From assembly GCA_037367355.1 (NCBI GenBank), contig CM074697.1:3224001-3288000 (forward strand): a DNA stretch of 64,000 nucleotides, given 5' to 3'. This document shows, piece by piece, positions 36,423 through 47,604 of this stretch (within the stretch, counting starts at the first letter, position 1; each line of letters opens with the position of its first letter). The notes under the pieces are model-generated. The model ran no database searches. It was not told the origin of the DNA and saw only the letters and a program-made list of their open reading frames with translations. A program made the position numbers and the translations under genes. Source of the DNA: Neoscytalidium dimidiatum. Its lineage: Eukaryota; Ascomycota; Dothideomycetes; Botryosphaeriales; Botryosphaeriaceae.

Positions 36423-36760
36423 AGCGCGCAGCCAGACACCAGGCCGTGCTCCGCGCAAGCACCCTCACGTGTCTGGAAAAGCAGTTGCGTGGAAGAGCTT
36501 CGCACGTAGTCAAAGGACCAGGCAGGGCTCCGCGTAGGCCCCTTCTGCACAGCCAGGAAGGTAGTTCCGTGGAGAGACAGCGGCGCGTAGTCAGAAAGAC
36601 TAGGCCGAGCTCCACGCAAGCGCCTCCACGTGCCTGGAGAAGTAGTTACGGGGAAGAGCGCCGCACGTAGCCAGGAGACCAGGCGAGGCTCCGCGCGAGC
36701 ACTTTCGCACAGCCAGGAGGGTGGTTCCGTGGAAGAGCAGCGGTACGCAGCCAGAAAGAA
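36423..36760. repeat. imperfect tandem repeat, period about 80 bp, four copies plus a partial fifth
   Basis: Units begin with CGCRYGTAG/CGCGCAG-like sequence near 36425, 36501, 36584, 36662 and 36744. Each contains an ACCAGG or related block, a GCTCCRCG block and an AGTT(A/C/G)CGTGGAAGAGC-like end. Spacings alternate between about 77 and 83 bp, and odd copies resemble each other more than even ones. The higher-order period is therefore about 161 bp: for example CACGTG occurs at 36466 and 36627. The array lies between two divergent genes, so it is in the shared upstream region. Confidence 0.8.
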
Positions 36761-36969
36761 TGGCGATGGAAATAGCGATGGTGGTAATGAACGTGTTCAT
36801 GATGGCAACGGCGATGGTGATGATGTATTATCGGTGGCTGGGGATGACTAAGCCTCGGCTCCTTCTTTCGGCCCTAGTGGGCATAGCGCTCTCGCTACCC
36901 GCCTTGGACGCTTCACCACCTTTATAGCTCTATATCTCACTATATCTCAATCCGACCACCCCACCGTCG

Positions 36970-38289
36970 ATGAAGCGATCGCTCGACGGCGACAACAACG
37001 ACGACGGTCAGCACCCGCCAAAGCGCCAGCGCCTATCCCTGGCGTCGCTTCCTTCGCCGCCGCCTGCCGACGTCGCTGCCGACGATCGTGTCGCCGCTTG
37101 GGTTCGCTCCGTTTCCGCACCAACCTCAATCTCAGCCTCGGCCGCCGTCGCTGCTACTACCGCCAGCCCGCCGCCGTCCGATGAGCGCAGCACTGCAGTA
37201 GCATCGATGCCATCGCCTTCGTCCACATACTCCTCGCGCGCCGGCTCCGATAGAGGCAGCCAGAAATCCTCGCGCCTCGCACCTCGCGAGTACCGCACCC
37301 ATGTCGTCCGCCCTGCCGGCATCGACATTGACCCCGTCATATCCGACGACGACCGTCTGCGCCTCCAGCCACCACCGCTGCAGCAGTCACACGCCGAATT
37401 AATCGCAGAAGTTAGCCGTAAACTGTACAATGACGCCCGGGCCGCGTTTGAGCCTGGAACGGCCGCCGAGGTGGACTGGGAGGAGCTGTTGTACCACGCC
37501 CTCGACGATCTGGCGAAGCGCCTCGACACAGGTCGCTTTCACTGCGTGCGTGGGCGCGACTGGCTGGCCACGCTGAAGCCGGTGGCCTACACGCGCAAGT
37601 GGTCTGTCAGCATGCTGCAGAAGCACCCGGCGCCCGGTACTGCTATGGCGCCGCCACCGGCCGCCCCCGTTATCGAACCTGCCTCAGCAAGGCTACAGCC
37701 TCGCACCCCACGCCCAGACGTGACCCTTGGTTTCGACTCGCATCATCTGCAAGCCCGTCTGCAACAGCCCGGCCTGCTCGACGAGCTCCAGCGCCAGACG
37801 CTCGGCAACGACGAGGGCGCCCGCGCCCTGCTTTCAGACCCTTGCACCACCTCTCCGAGTGGCCTGCGCTTCCCCTTCTTTGTCGCCGAACTCAAGTCGG
37901 CTGCGCAGCCCATTATTGAGGCAGAGAACAAGGCTGCCGTGTCAGGAGCCTCTCTCCAGAACATGCTGCGTCATCTGGCCCCCTTTGCTCCTGATGGCGT
38001 CGAATTCCCGCGCACCTTTTCGCTCACCACCGAGGCCCAGTACTGCGTGCTTTGGTGCCACTACTCTACTCCGCCCGATCCATCCGCCCTGGTACCCTCC
38101 CAGCCCGGCACCGCTATGGCCTTTCTTGACCACTACCGCATTACCGACCCCCGCGGTGCCAGAGACCTGGTCGACGCGCTGGCACGCATTCTGACGTGGG
38201 GCTCAACCCAATTCGAGAGCTGGCTCATACACAGCGTGCGTGCCTTTGTCGGGCTACCGCCGCCTGACTTTAGCGATGTACCACCTTGA
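36970..38289 (+). CDS. DUF7924-like protein with PD...ELK nuclease-like signature
   Basis: A single-exon, 439-residue gene. The N-terminal third is disordered and basic/Ser/Pro/Ala-rich, with a nuclear-signal-like PPKRQRL near residue 18. A folded domain starts near residue 140 (HAELIAEVSRKLYNDA). It contains RPDVTLGF with D250, and FFVAELKSA with E307 and K309, followed by a helix with Gln (SGASLQNML). That order matches PD-(D/E)xK nuclease-fold proteins, with a long insertion between the two motifs. The rest resembles a fungal family of unknown function I associate with DUF7924. Activity is not shown. It is divergent from the broken gene at 34768-36243 and shares with the FunK1 protein the same type of PD...ELK pair, although the two are not obviously close homologues. 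Confidence 0.7.
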   Translation: MKRSLDGDNNDDGQHPPKRQRLSLASLPSPPPADVAADDRVAAWVRSVSAPTSISASAAVAATTASPPPSDERSTAVASMPSPSSTYSSRAGSDRGSQKSSRLAPREYRTHVVRPAGIDIDPVISDDDRLRLQPPPLQQSHAELIAEVSRKLYNDARAAFEPGTAAEVDWEELLYHALDDLAKRLDTGRFHCVRGRDWLATLKPVAYTRKWSVSMLQKHPAPGTAMAPPPAAPVIEPASARLQPRTPRPDVTLGFDSHHLQARLQQPGLLDELQRQTLGNDEGARALLSDPCTTSPSGLRFPFFVAELKSAAQPIIEAENKAAVSGASLQNMLRHLAPFAPDGVEFPRTFSLTTEAQYCVLWCHYSTPPDPSALVPSQPGTAMAFLDHYRITDPRGARDLVDALARILTWGSTQFESWLIHSVRAFVGLPPPDFSDVPP

Positions 38290-40251
38290 ACTCCGGACAG
38301 CACCGTAGTGCCGCCCTTTTCACGTCACTGGTGTGCTGCCTCGGTTGTTATCTCTGCCATCTATCAAAGCCATGTGATGTTGTCGTATGTGCAGCGGTAG
38401 AGGTTATGGGTCTCTGTAATTCGCATTACAGTTCCCATTACTGTTCTGGCTCGGGCCATTAGGCTGGTGACTAAAGTAGCTGGTGCCCGTCTGTCAGGAG
38501 GCGAGCGAGAACGGCTGCTTCGACAGTGATACTCGCACAATGCGCGCCCCGCCTAATTCGGGTAGCGACGTTCAATCCGGGCCCTCTATTCCCGCGAAGG
38601 AGTGTCATGATGTTTAAAACTAGTGAACAGAAGTGGTGAGGTATCGGGTGAACAGGTTTTTCCCATTTCTTCGTTGGGCTGTTCTGATACCGTCATTTTG
38701 CAGGTATTGTTTCATCGATTTAAAAGCTGTGGATCCCTTATCTCAGCGCGATTTAACTCTGCCCCGGTGATGCAAAGCATAGTCGCGACCGTAACCGGAC
38801 GAACCAGCGGAACTTTGAATCGGTAACGATGTTAACCTTACGTTTGGGCTGATAGCGTAGCAGTCAGCCATCCTCTTCTACTTCATTTCCGGCGTCCAAT
38901 TCGTGACTGGCCTGCTGAGCCAGAGCGACGCAACCCAAACTCGACCCTTTGGAAGCTCTTGACCGGGCTGGTCGGGTCTGACGACGGGATTGGCTAGAAG
39001 GCTGACTTACGTTGAGGTATGGGACGGGCTAGATACTGCCGGCCCTAAACTCGCTAGCCTTCACTAGGAAAAATAAAGAGGACAGGATCTATAGAGGTAG
39101 GCGAAGAAGAGACCACCCGCACAGTCGATAGTAACACTACTCTTATACTTAGTCCCAGAAGTGTCCGGTGGTGAGGAGGGTCTAGGGAAAGGATGCGGGA
39201 TGGGATCCAACGCGTGCGGCCAATCGGGCTTCGCGCATTCTAAACAGAGAAGCGCGTTGTGCTGCGGTCGGAAATACGCAGCATCCCGCGGTCCTCTTCT
39301 CTTCCGTCCGTCACCCTTTTCTCTTCTCTCGTCTGCAAATGGCTCTTTCTCTGCATCATACCTTGGCCCCGACAAGCGGGCGATGTGATGCAAGCAGATC
39401 TATGCCGGTCCCCCACCCGGCCCGGCGTTGTCTCAGCCACCGCCGCCGGACTCCACTCCAGAGCTCAACACCTTCCCGTGCAGCACTGAATCCATACAAC
39501 AATCGCGCCAAAAACACTCACCCGCTTTCCCTCTGCAATTCCTTACCCGTACCTTCGCCTTAATGAAATGTGGCCGCCCACTGCTGTAGTGTAGCAGCTG
39601 CAACTTGCCGGTGGCACGGACTTATTGCTACCGCCACCCTGCCGTACGCGATGATTTCAGCCTTGTTGTCTCACCTGCCTCGTCCCCGATATTTTCAGCG
39701 GCAATTTCGCTGGAATCGCGATGGCAAAAATCAGCAACAGTGGCTGTTATAGTTTTCTTCCTGCTACGTCATAACCCTCATCCCGGTTGCAAGAAAAGCA
39801 TCGCCAAGACGATTAATATTTGGCGGCGCGAAGCCTTCACCAGCGATGGCCCCCAATACGTGTAAGCAGCGCCCCTGTCGTGTCGCATGACCCAGCAGCT
39901 ACCCGATAAGACCGACATTGGTCAGTGCAATGCCGACATGTTGGGTTGTGGGTGCCACGGTATCACAGATGGACTCTGGTCGACTGGAATGAACGCTCTG
40001 TCCACCCACACATGTTGCCATCCGTGGGGGCTGATTTTCTCAGCCTCAATTTGGGTCCAAGAAATGGACGTCACCCACCATCCCCTATAGTGTCAGACTC
40101 CCGCTTATTATGCCGTTTGCTGCTCGTTCGCATCTCCGAGACCCCATCTTATTCCCCCGTCACCCGCCTCAAAAAAAAAAAAAAAAAAAAACTGAAGCTC
40201 GGATCTTCACCTTGCACAATCAATTGATCATCGCTTTTCGGTACCGAAGGC
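38290..40251. other. intergenic, no gene supported
   Basis: About 2 kb. Open frames are short and unfamiliar. From about 39300 the DNA is pyrimidine-rich and probably belongs to the promoter and leader of the membrane-protein gene. A run of 21 A at 40171-40191 lies 60 bp upstream of its start codon. Confidence 0.45.
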
Positions 40252-43055
40252 ATGATTGACCTCCGTAGTGTCCGCTCATTCGTTCTCGCCATCCTATTTG
40301 TTCGTTTTTCTTATTCTCAAACTCCAGCAGAGAGATATGCCGGCAAGGAATGCGCATTGTACTACACCTACGATTATCTCTGGGGAAATGATCTGAGGAC
40401 CCAACCAGGCAATGCGACGGACAAAACTCAAAAGATTCCGGACCCTGGTGTCGGCTGGCTCACTAAGATGACCATCCCTGCTCCGCTATGGTCACTAAAT
40501 AGTACAGAATCTACAGCCTACTCACGCGAGAAGGAAGGTTGGAGGATTCTCGCTCGTGATATAGACTGGTGGCGCGAAGAGTTCGATGGTAATTGGACCC
40601 TACTCAAAGAAGGCGAGTACCAAGATGTCGAAAACAGTACCGAAAACGCTCTCCAATTCGCTCTTGACTTGGTAGGAGTTGATCTGGACGTGTACAGCGA
40701 AGCCGCATTCCCTTGCAACTCCACTCTGAGCAATTTCCTAGAGGGAAAATCCCCCAACATGAGTCTCTATGGTGCAGCGTTCATGCAAAACTTCAGCAAG
40801 ATAAGAGTCGAGATGGGTTCTCCAGACAACACCTCCGATCGAATCCTAACCCAAAGATTGAGACAAGAGCTTGAGATTGCAAGTCAGGAGGCATGGAGGA
40901 AAGCCAATGTCTCGCTATGGAAGATGACTACTTCACAAATGGGTGTGGGATGGAACGTTCGATGCTGGGAAGGTATCGATGGGGCTCTGGAAGCTGCTAC
41001 GGAATGGGACAAAGCGGCATCATCCGCTGCTACTACCCTTATGGCCTTAATACCTGTCCTTCTCACCTTCGGGAATCTGTAAGGAGCAATTCTCGGTCGA
41101 GGCTTGCTCAGGAATATGCTGACCAGTTCGTGACAGCATACTTCCTCGAGACTCAGAGGCATTCTGCTCGAGTTTCCTTGTTGGTATCATGTCTGCAGCG
41201 TTCAGTCTTGGGCTTCCCGGAAAGAGCGTAGGTTTGATTCACATTTGAAACAGTAGTAGATCACTGAAATGCACAGATAACCGCAATCACGCGCAAGATG
41301 CATCGCATTGACGTTGGTTCTTTCGAGCAGTATGGTCAGGATAATATAAGCAAGCTTGGAAGACGCGATCCCAGAAGTAACCGCGCACAGCCGAGAGCAT
41401 TTTACAGGCTTCCATTTTCTGATCTTTGGAGCTGGGTTTCCGCGCCCCCAAAAGACGATGAAAACCCTTCACGAAGCTTTGTGGAAGGGTTGAACTGCAG
41501 TCCTGTGGCAGCAGAGCAACGCGCTTGTTCTAACGCCTTTTGGAACATACGAGAGGAGGCTGAGCAATGGAGTAGTCGCCCGCATTATTGGCATATTTTG
41601 AGTCTGGCGATCTTCTGCCTGCAGTAAGTAGCATCCCGCTCGAAATCGGTCAACTTACTGACAGGGAGCGGCAGAATAGTGATATTTGTAGTAGGAATTC
41701 TTCCACTGTTCCTCAACAGAGGCACCCCACTCTTTATGTTCAGCTGCGGAAATTAGTGAGTATATCAGTGGTAGAGTTTGAAGTGCCTGCTGCTGATGAA
41801 ACTTTAGCCTCTCCTCGTTATGGATGCTTGTTACTGCAGCAATCAATGCCGCCTTCAGATTCGCAATGTGGGAATTCAGTTCTCACGAACGTGTTCGAGG
41901 TAAGTTTGCCTATCCAAATTCATGATGATGATGATGACTCATTTCTTGTCAGTGTATTCTTTGTCACAAAAAGCTAAGGAATCACTTGATGAAATAACAG
42001 GAAAGCCTAAGCAAGACCAGACTGAAGGCTCAGAAGGTATTCTGGATAGTACCGAAACTGAGCTTCCTCCAAGATATCATCCATTGATTACACGCATGAT
42101 TCTTGCTACGAGCCGGTCCCTTTGCTCTTCAAGCCGCACCCCGCAGTGGCGATATCGGCAGGTCAGAAACCACAGTAGTGGGGATTCTGGGGAAAATACG
42201 GATCGTGCCACTCTCGCCCGCTGGCTTCGGGATCAAATCGATTTCTTCTGGCGCCTTTGGGTCAAATGGCCATGCAAGAACCCCCTTCAGTTTATCCGCA
42301 TCGGCTTCTCTTGCAATGACTCTTTCGGGGCGAACAATATTCCAAACCACGTCCCCAATTGTGCTCGCCGCTGGCGCCCCTTGACTGTTCTACTCCACCT
42401 ATCAAGCACTGGACGTAAACCCTTTACCAAGTTGTTGACCGGACTCGTGGAAGGAACAATTCTGTTGCTCCTGACAGTATTTTTCGCTTCTCAGTGGGGC
42501 GGTAATATCTACGTCGTATCGTACACCATCGCTCTGCTTCTTGTCTTCGTTACCATTGGCCGGCTTTTCAGTCTCTGGTACATCTACAAAAGCGCTTACT
42601 TCCTCGGGTTGCACGTCATCGAATGCCAAAGCAACATCCAGATCAGTGGTTGCCTTCGCATTCTTTGCAGTATGCCCGAAGTCCTTGTGGTAGTCAATGG
42701 TGCATACTACTACGGCGGGTTCCGCCTAGACCAAAAGTCGAATTGGGCCTCTTGGCGCAGACAGTACGACAGCGGCGAGTTTGACGATGACAGAAGCATG
42801 GGAAGCGCTCAAAATGCCAGTAAATCTACTGGCGACGGAGAAGGCTCAAGGTTCGAAGCCCTGCGGATCCCAAGGAAGCCTCTTCGCCCCCCATTTGGGC
42901 GTTCACGACGGCATCATGAAGAAAGACAGTCCGCCGTGGCTCTTCAGGATTTGTCCGGTACTTCTCTGGAACATTCACGACCTTCTAGCGACCAAGACCG
43001 TGACTCTGGCATATCCAGAGCTCCTGATACTTGTACTGGACACGAGAACTTGTGA
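40252..43055 (+). CDS. N-glycosylated multi-spanning membrane protein, function unknown
   Basis: Six exons (40252-41078, 41137-41227, 41277-41623, 41675-41755, 41808-41899, 41953-43055) close exactly in phase to 846 residues. A cleavable-type signal peptide (VRSFVLAILFVRFSYS) leads into a ~240-residue lumenal/extracellular domain with about nine N-glycosylation sequons and several Cys and Trp residues. Then come six or so hydrophobic segments: TLMALIPVLLTFGNL, FLVGIMSAAFSLGLPG, IVIFVVGILPLFL, LWMLVTAAINAAF and two near residues 640-690 (GTILLLLTVFFAS, YTIALLLVFVTIG). A soluble loop of about 100 residues interrupts the array and a basic ~130-residue tail ends the protein. I do not recognise a family. 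The layout is that of a fungal cell-surface or vacuolar membrane protein of unknown role. Confidence 0.8.
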
Positions 43056-43647
43056 TATCCGGGACGAATCTATGTACTCACACGTTCACAATAAGTTTTC
43101 AAATCTTTAGAAGCTCTTCGAATCCTTTTTCGTGGCCCCTTTCAGAACACAAGGGGAAATAGAGAGCCGAGTGGCCCGGGCTCGATGCAACTACTACCTT
43201 CATTATGTAGCAGCACAGACCAATCCGCATTAATCTGTATGGAAACCGTTTTTCTTTTTCAGTCCACCTAATCACAATATCCTTATGCAGCGTATGCTCT
43301 CAATTAAAGTAAAGTACCTTTCAATTATGACGATTGTTTTTCTCTTGTACCGCTTTACCTGATCATGCATTTTTAACATCCCTTAGAGTACTCGACGAAA
43401 ATATTAGTAAATAACCGAAGCTATTCAAGATACTCATACATCGGGTTTAATTTGAGTGACACAATCCTGGCAAGTAGATCAGTTGAAGGTATTTCCGAGT
43501 CGGGACATGAAGCCAGCCAGGAACAACGGATTTGCGGACCGTCTTCCCCACCCCGCATCGTCACTCCCGAAGCTCTTCCGATGCCCTTATGTACTTTATC
43601 TCGGCCCATCCTCCCATTCTCATCCACGCCGCGTTTCGATATTCAAA
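43056..43647. other. intergenic / promoter of the MFS gene
   Basis: A 592-bp spacer between two genes on the same strand. The right half (from about 43550) is pyrimidine-rich and probably forms the leader of the permease. No other feature is seen. Confidence 0.4.
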
Positions 43648-45243
43648 ATGTCCAAGACAGCATCAAATTTCACCACGGCTTCCCAATGCTCGCCAAACGA
43701 ACATACCATTGAGCTCCCGGAACGCGTTCATCCCCGCGATGATTCGACCGTGGCCGAATGGGAGCCATCAATCGTCAAGACAACATATCCAAAACTCACT
43801 AGCGCTGCCTTTTCGTTCTTCGTTGCTGGTATAAACGACGGTAGCCTTGGGGCTTTAATTCCGTATCTGATCCGCTCCTACGGCATCACTACCGCGATGA
43901 TATCAGTCCTGTGAGTGAAAATCTCATCTTCTTCCGATATTTACTGACGTTGTCCATTCCGCGCAAAGCTATGCGGTAACGTTCTCAGGCTGGCTCTTCG
44001 CCGCCATTTCCAACAGCCATTTGTGCCAGTACCTGGACCTGGGTGCCATGCTCGCGCTCGGAGCGACCCTGCAGGTCATCGCCCACGCCCTGCGCTGCTG
44101 GATTCCGCCTTTCGCTCTCTTCGCAATCACCTTTGGCATAGCCAGCCTCGGCCAGGGTTTGCAGGACGCGCATGCTAACAACTTCGTTGCCTCCGTCAAG
44201 ACCGCTCACCGATGGCTCGGCCTCATCCATGCCATCTACTCAGGAGGCTGCCTCGTGGGCCCGTTCGTCTCCACGGCCGTTGCATCCGCGTCTACCCCTT
44301 CGCGGTGGGAGTTGTTTTACACCGTTCCGCTTGGACTTGGAGTTGTAAATCTTCTTCTTTGTGTTACGGCTTTTTGGGAAAGCTTAAGGTTTAAAGGCAA
44401 GTCGGGTGCCGGAGCGCAGACTACGGGTCATTCGAGGAATGAGGGTGCTATGGCGGAGATGAAAGAGACCCTGCGCACCCGGAACGTCTGGCTACTGAGT
44501 CTGTTTTATTTCTTTTACTTAGGGGTCTCAATTACTGCTAGCGGTAAGTGGTGGCTTTACGCCTTTCTAATAAGGTTTTGGATATTTATCTAACCCATGG
44601 ATTTCTCAAGGCTGGGTTGTTGAGTATCTGGTCGAAGTTCGAGATGGTGACCTGGCCGACATGGGTTATGTGCCGGCTGGCGCTAATGGAGGCTCTTTCC
44701 TTGGAAGATTGCTCCTCGCCGAACCAACTCACCGGTTAGGGGAGAGGCGGATGCTGTTCATTTACAGCATCATTGGGCTTGCTCTCCAATTAGTCTTTTG
44801 GCTGTAAGTTTGCGTCAATGCTTTGTGAGATAGTTGGAAAAACACCACCCCAATGTCTGCGACGCTAATGAGCAAATACTTTCAGAGTCCCAAACATAAT
44901 TGCTGCCTCCGTCGCTATTAGCTTACTTGGCTTTGTCCTGGGTCCTTTCTTTGCCACGGTAAGTACATTGGATCTATTCCTAAGCTAGTCAATGATGTCT
45001 GACTGCGTTCAGGGTGTCTCAGTTGGCTCAAGACTATTCTCGTCACACATACGCTCCTCCGCTCTCGCCCTTGTCTTCGTGCTCGGCCAAGTTGGAGGCT
45101 CCATCTTCCCTGCTATCACAGGCATTGTTGCTGCACATGCCGGCGTCAAGGTCTTACAGCCTGTGCTCGTCGGATTATTGGGCGCCACTGCTGTCAGCTG
45201 GCTCCTTGTGCCGAAGGCAACTGGATTGCACCATAGAGAGTAA
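43648..45243 (+). CDS. MFS transporter, fungal BSC6-like group
   Basis: A 12-TM-type major facilitator. Exons 43648-43910, 43969-44543, 44611-44803, 44886-44958 and 45013-45243 close to 444 residues. After a ~45-residue hydrophilic N-terminus TM1 contains FFVAGINDGSLGALIPY, a pattern seen in fungal proteins often named after yeast Bsc6. TM4-TM6 include LGQGLQDAHANNF and GLIHAIYSGGCLVGPF. After TM7 (WLLSLFYFFYLGVS), GWVVEYLVEVRDGD and GSFLGRLLLAEP give the second-half signature, and VFVLGQVGGSIFPAITG lies near the end. No substrate can be inferred. Its neighbours, a membrane protein upstream and a secreted RNase downstream, give no pathway context. Confidence 0.87.
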
Positions 45244-45707
45244 GATGGGAAACTCCTGAATCAGTGCTATGGACTGATTGATACGTGAATGGCCGTCTGA
45301 TATCCTTGAAACCAACGGGACTTCGACTGCTGTTCCTCCCGAACATGAGAAAGCTCACAATCACTACGGTGTTACCTGATGAACATATTTTTTCAACAAC
45401 CTTCAGTCACTCGCAACAATCTATATTTTTCCTCCACGCTTAGGCTCGTATCTCAAGGAGAGAGTACCCTCTGCGGACCAGCTCACATCTCTTCTGAAAT
45501 CGAATCGGATCAACATGGTCCACCGTCCGGTCACGAGCAGGCCGCGATCCAGGAAACAAGAACGTCTAATTCAACACCGTCTACATCTGCACCAAACAAG
45601 AAAGGAAACGCAGTCTATATCTATCCCAAAAGCCATTCACAACGAAGCCATGCACTCCGGCTGGAAGCCCGACCACCCGGCCCGCTCTTCCTTCCTCAAC
45701 TCCTCTT
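45244..45707. other. intergenic between convergent genes
   Basis: A 464-bp stretch between the stop codons of the MFS gene and of the RNase gene. It presumably carries both 3' UTRs. No coding signal. Confidence 0.4.
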
Positions 45708-46414
45708 TCAACTGCAGTTCGTGAACGGCTGCAGCGGCTTCCCGGTCCGAGGGTCCCGGACCGTGCCCTGCGCGCCGTGCGTGATGGTCCCGCAGTACAC
45801 GGTGTCGACCTCGGTGCCGTCGAAGGACGTCTGGAACAGCACGCGGTCCGTGCCGACGTCGGTCTTGACGCTGCGGCCGCCCGTGAGCAGCGCGCCGGAC
45901 TTGAGGATCGGGAACTCGTAGACGGCGGCCGCGGCGTTGCAGCCGGCCGCGAACGTGACGGTGTCGACGCCCGGCGTGTTGGCGAAGACGTGCGGGTAGT
46001 CGCCCTTGGCTGGTGGTGGAGCGCGTTGGTTAGTTGGTGGGTTGGTTGGCGAGGGGTGAGAGCAGGGGAAGGGGAGACGTACTGGCTACTTGGGCGCTCT
46101 GCTTGTAGCGCGCGCCTTGCTTGATGGCGTCGATGACGGCGCTTTTGGCGTAGGTGTTGGCGCCGGCTCCTGGGTGGAGTGTTAGTGGCTTGTTGTTGGT
46201 CGGTTGGGGATGAGTTGATGCACTTACTGCTGTTGCAAGTCTGCGAGGCCGGAATCTCGCCGCTGTTGGATGGGGCATTGACGGTGCCGGTGAACTTGAA
46301 TTGGAAGATTGGTGGGGCGCGGACAACCAGGTTCTTGGTGTCGACGGCTCTGGCGAAGGTGAAGGGCAGAGTTGCCGCAAGGAGGAAAAGGAGCGCGAGG
46401 AAGCGATTGGCCAT
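45708..46414 (-). CDS. secreted ribonuclease, T1/N1 (guanyl-preferring) family
   Basis: An extracellular endoribonuclease of the microbial RNase family, which cleaves single-stranded RNA, usually after G. Exons 46414-46228, 46169-46083 and 46009-45708 close to 191 residues. A signal peptide (about residues 1-22) is followed by a ~37-residue prosegment-like stretch. The catalytic core matches RNase T1 in order: Y96 and H98 in YPHVF, E123 in YEFPIL, R147 in TDRVLF and H169 in TITHGA, so all five catalytic positions are kept. Four Cys (60, 115, 164, 190) could form two disulfides, one joining the two ends of the core as in T1. An insertion with Thr/Val/Asp lies between the Arg and the last His. 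Exon 3 is very GC-rich. It could serve in nutrition, competition or host interaction; this cannot be decided here. Confidence 0.85.
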
Positions 46415-47604
46415 GGTGCAGAAAATGAATGTGGGTTTCTACTGACAAAAAGCGAATGAAGGAGAGATGAGATTGCAACCTGGAGTCTTGTCGTTCTTCG
46501 TCTGCTCCTGAAGGCTGGTGGATTTATAGGAGTCTTGAGGATTGAGCAGCTATGGTAAAGCCTTACTCGCACCGTTGTTGGCCAAGGTTGATTCCTTGGG
46601 AGAAACAATCTCAGGCGGCCGCTAGGCATGGTTTACTGCACGCCGTCCTCGTAAAAATGGAGGTGAGAAAGAACGCAAAGGGTGCATGAGGTGACATCGC
46701 GGGTTTTTCCAGAAGGTCGCTTGGTGGCCAAGTGAATGCGAAAACATTTTTTTAGGCTTGGCTATACCAGTGCATAAAAAAGCCGTACTATGTGAAGGTT
46801 CAGAGGCTCTGCCTCTTAGACGAATCTGTATAGCGTGGACATGCCGCAACACCAGAGAGGTTAGCGTTGCATTTGTCAGGAAGATGTCATCCATGTTGCT
46901 GACTAGAATTAGCATTTCGATGTATGACGATGAAACGTACCCTTGGGGCTCTATTCCTATGATGGTTGACTTGGAGTAATTGCTTCCGCCCTACCTAGCC
47001 ACTTCGCTATGCTCCCCTTGGCGCGAGTAAGCCATATGATTCAGTAGCGTCGCTAGGCAAAGTGATCGAGTACAGAAGTGAAGCCACTATCTCTCAATAC
47101 AGAGACAAACCTACATGATCCTTAACAGCCAAGACTTTCTACACAATATATAAAAATCCTATATGGTAAGGAAAGTCAACTGGTAAGGTGGGTGCATTCT
47201 GCATTTCAGTTCCAGAATGCACGTGCAAAGTTCAGCCCTGTGGGACGTGCAGCAAAGTTTACGCTAAGCAGCATCATGCATGTTTTAAGAAATGAGGATC
47301 AATGCTCCCGAACTCCGAATCCCCAGGCACGAATGACTGAAACACGAGGTTCATGCAGCTGGTCTTAAAGACACAGCGCTCTTATGTTGGTCTTTCCAGA
47401 ACATCCGGCATTTATTTTGAGAAATTCGCGCAACGATTCAGTTCACGGCGAAACAGCAAATATCGGTACCTGACGAAGTTACTCGTGATTTTATCTCTTA
47501 CGCATAGGGGGACGAAGCCTTCGTTCATCTCTTCCCGAGCTCTCCACTTCTGCGTACCCCGCCGCAACAACGATTCTTCTTCCTCTTCTTCTTCATTTGC
47601 GACC
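46415..47604. other. intergenic, divergent promoters of RNase and DUF3632-like genes
   Basis: About 1.2 kb between divergent start codons. The left 150 bp should hold the RNase promoter; a TTTATA-like element lies near 46510 on the minus strand. A moderately AT-rich middle (47100-47300) has no gene signal. Confidence 0.4.

Noticed and set aside
42850..42875. GGTTCGAAGCC, a match to a tRNA B-box
   Set aside because: It lies inside the last exon of the membrane-protein gene, with no A-box or cloverleaf around it.
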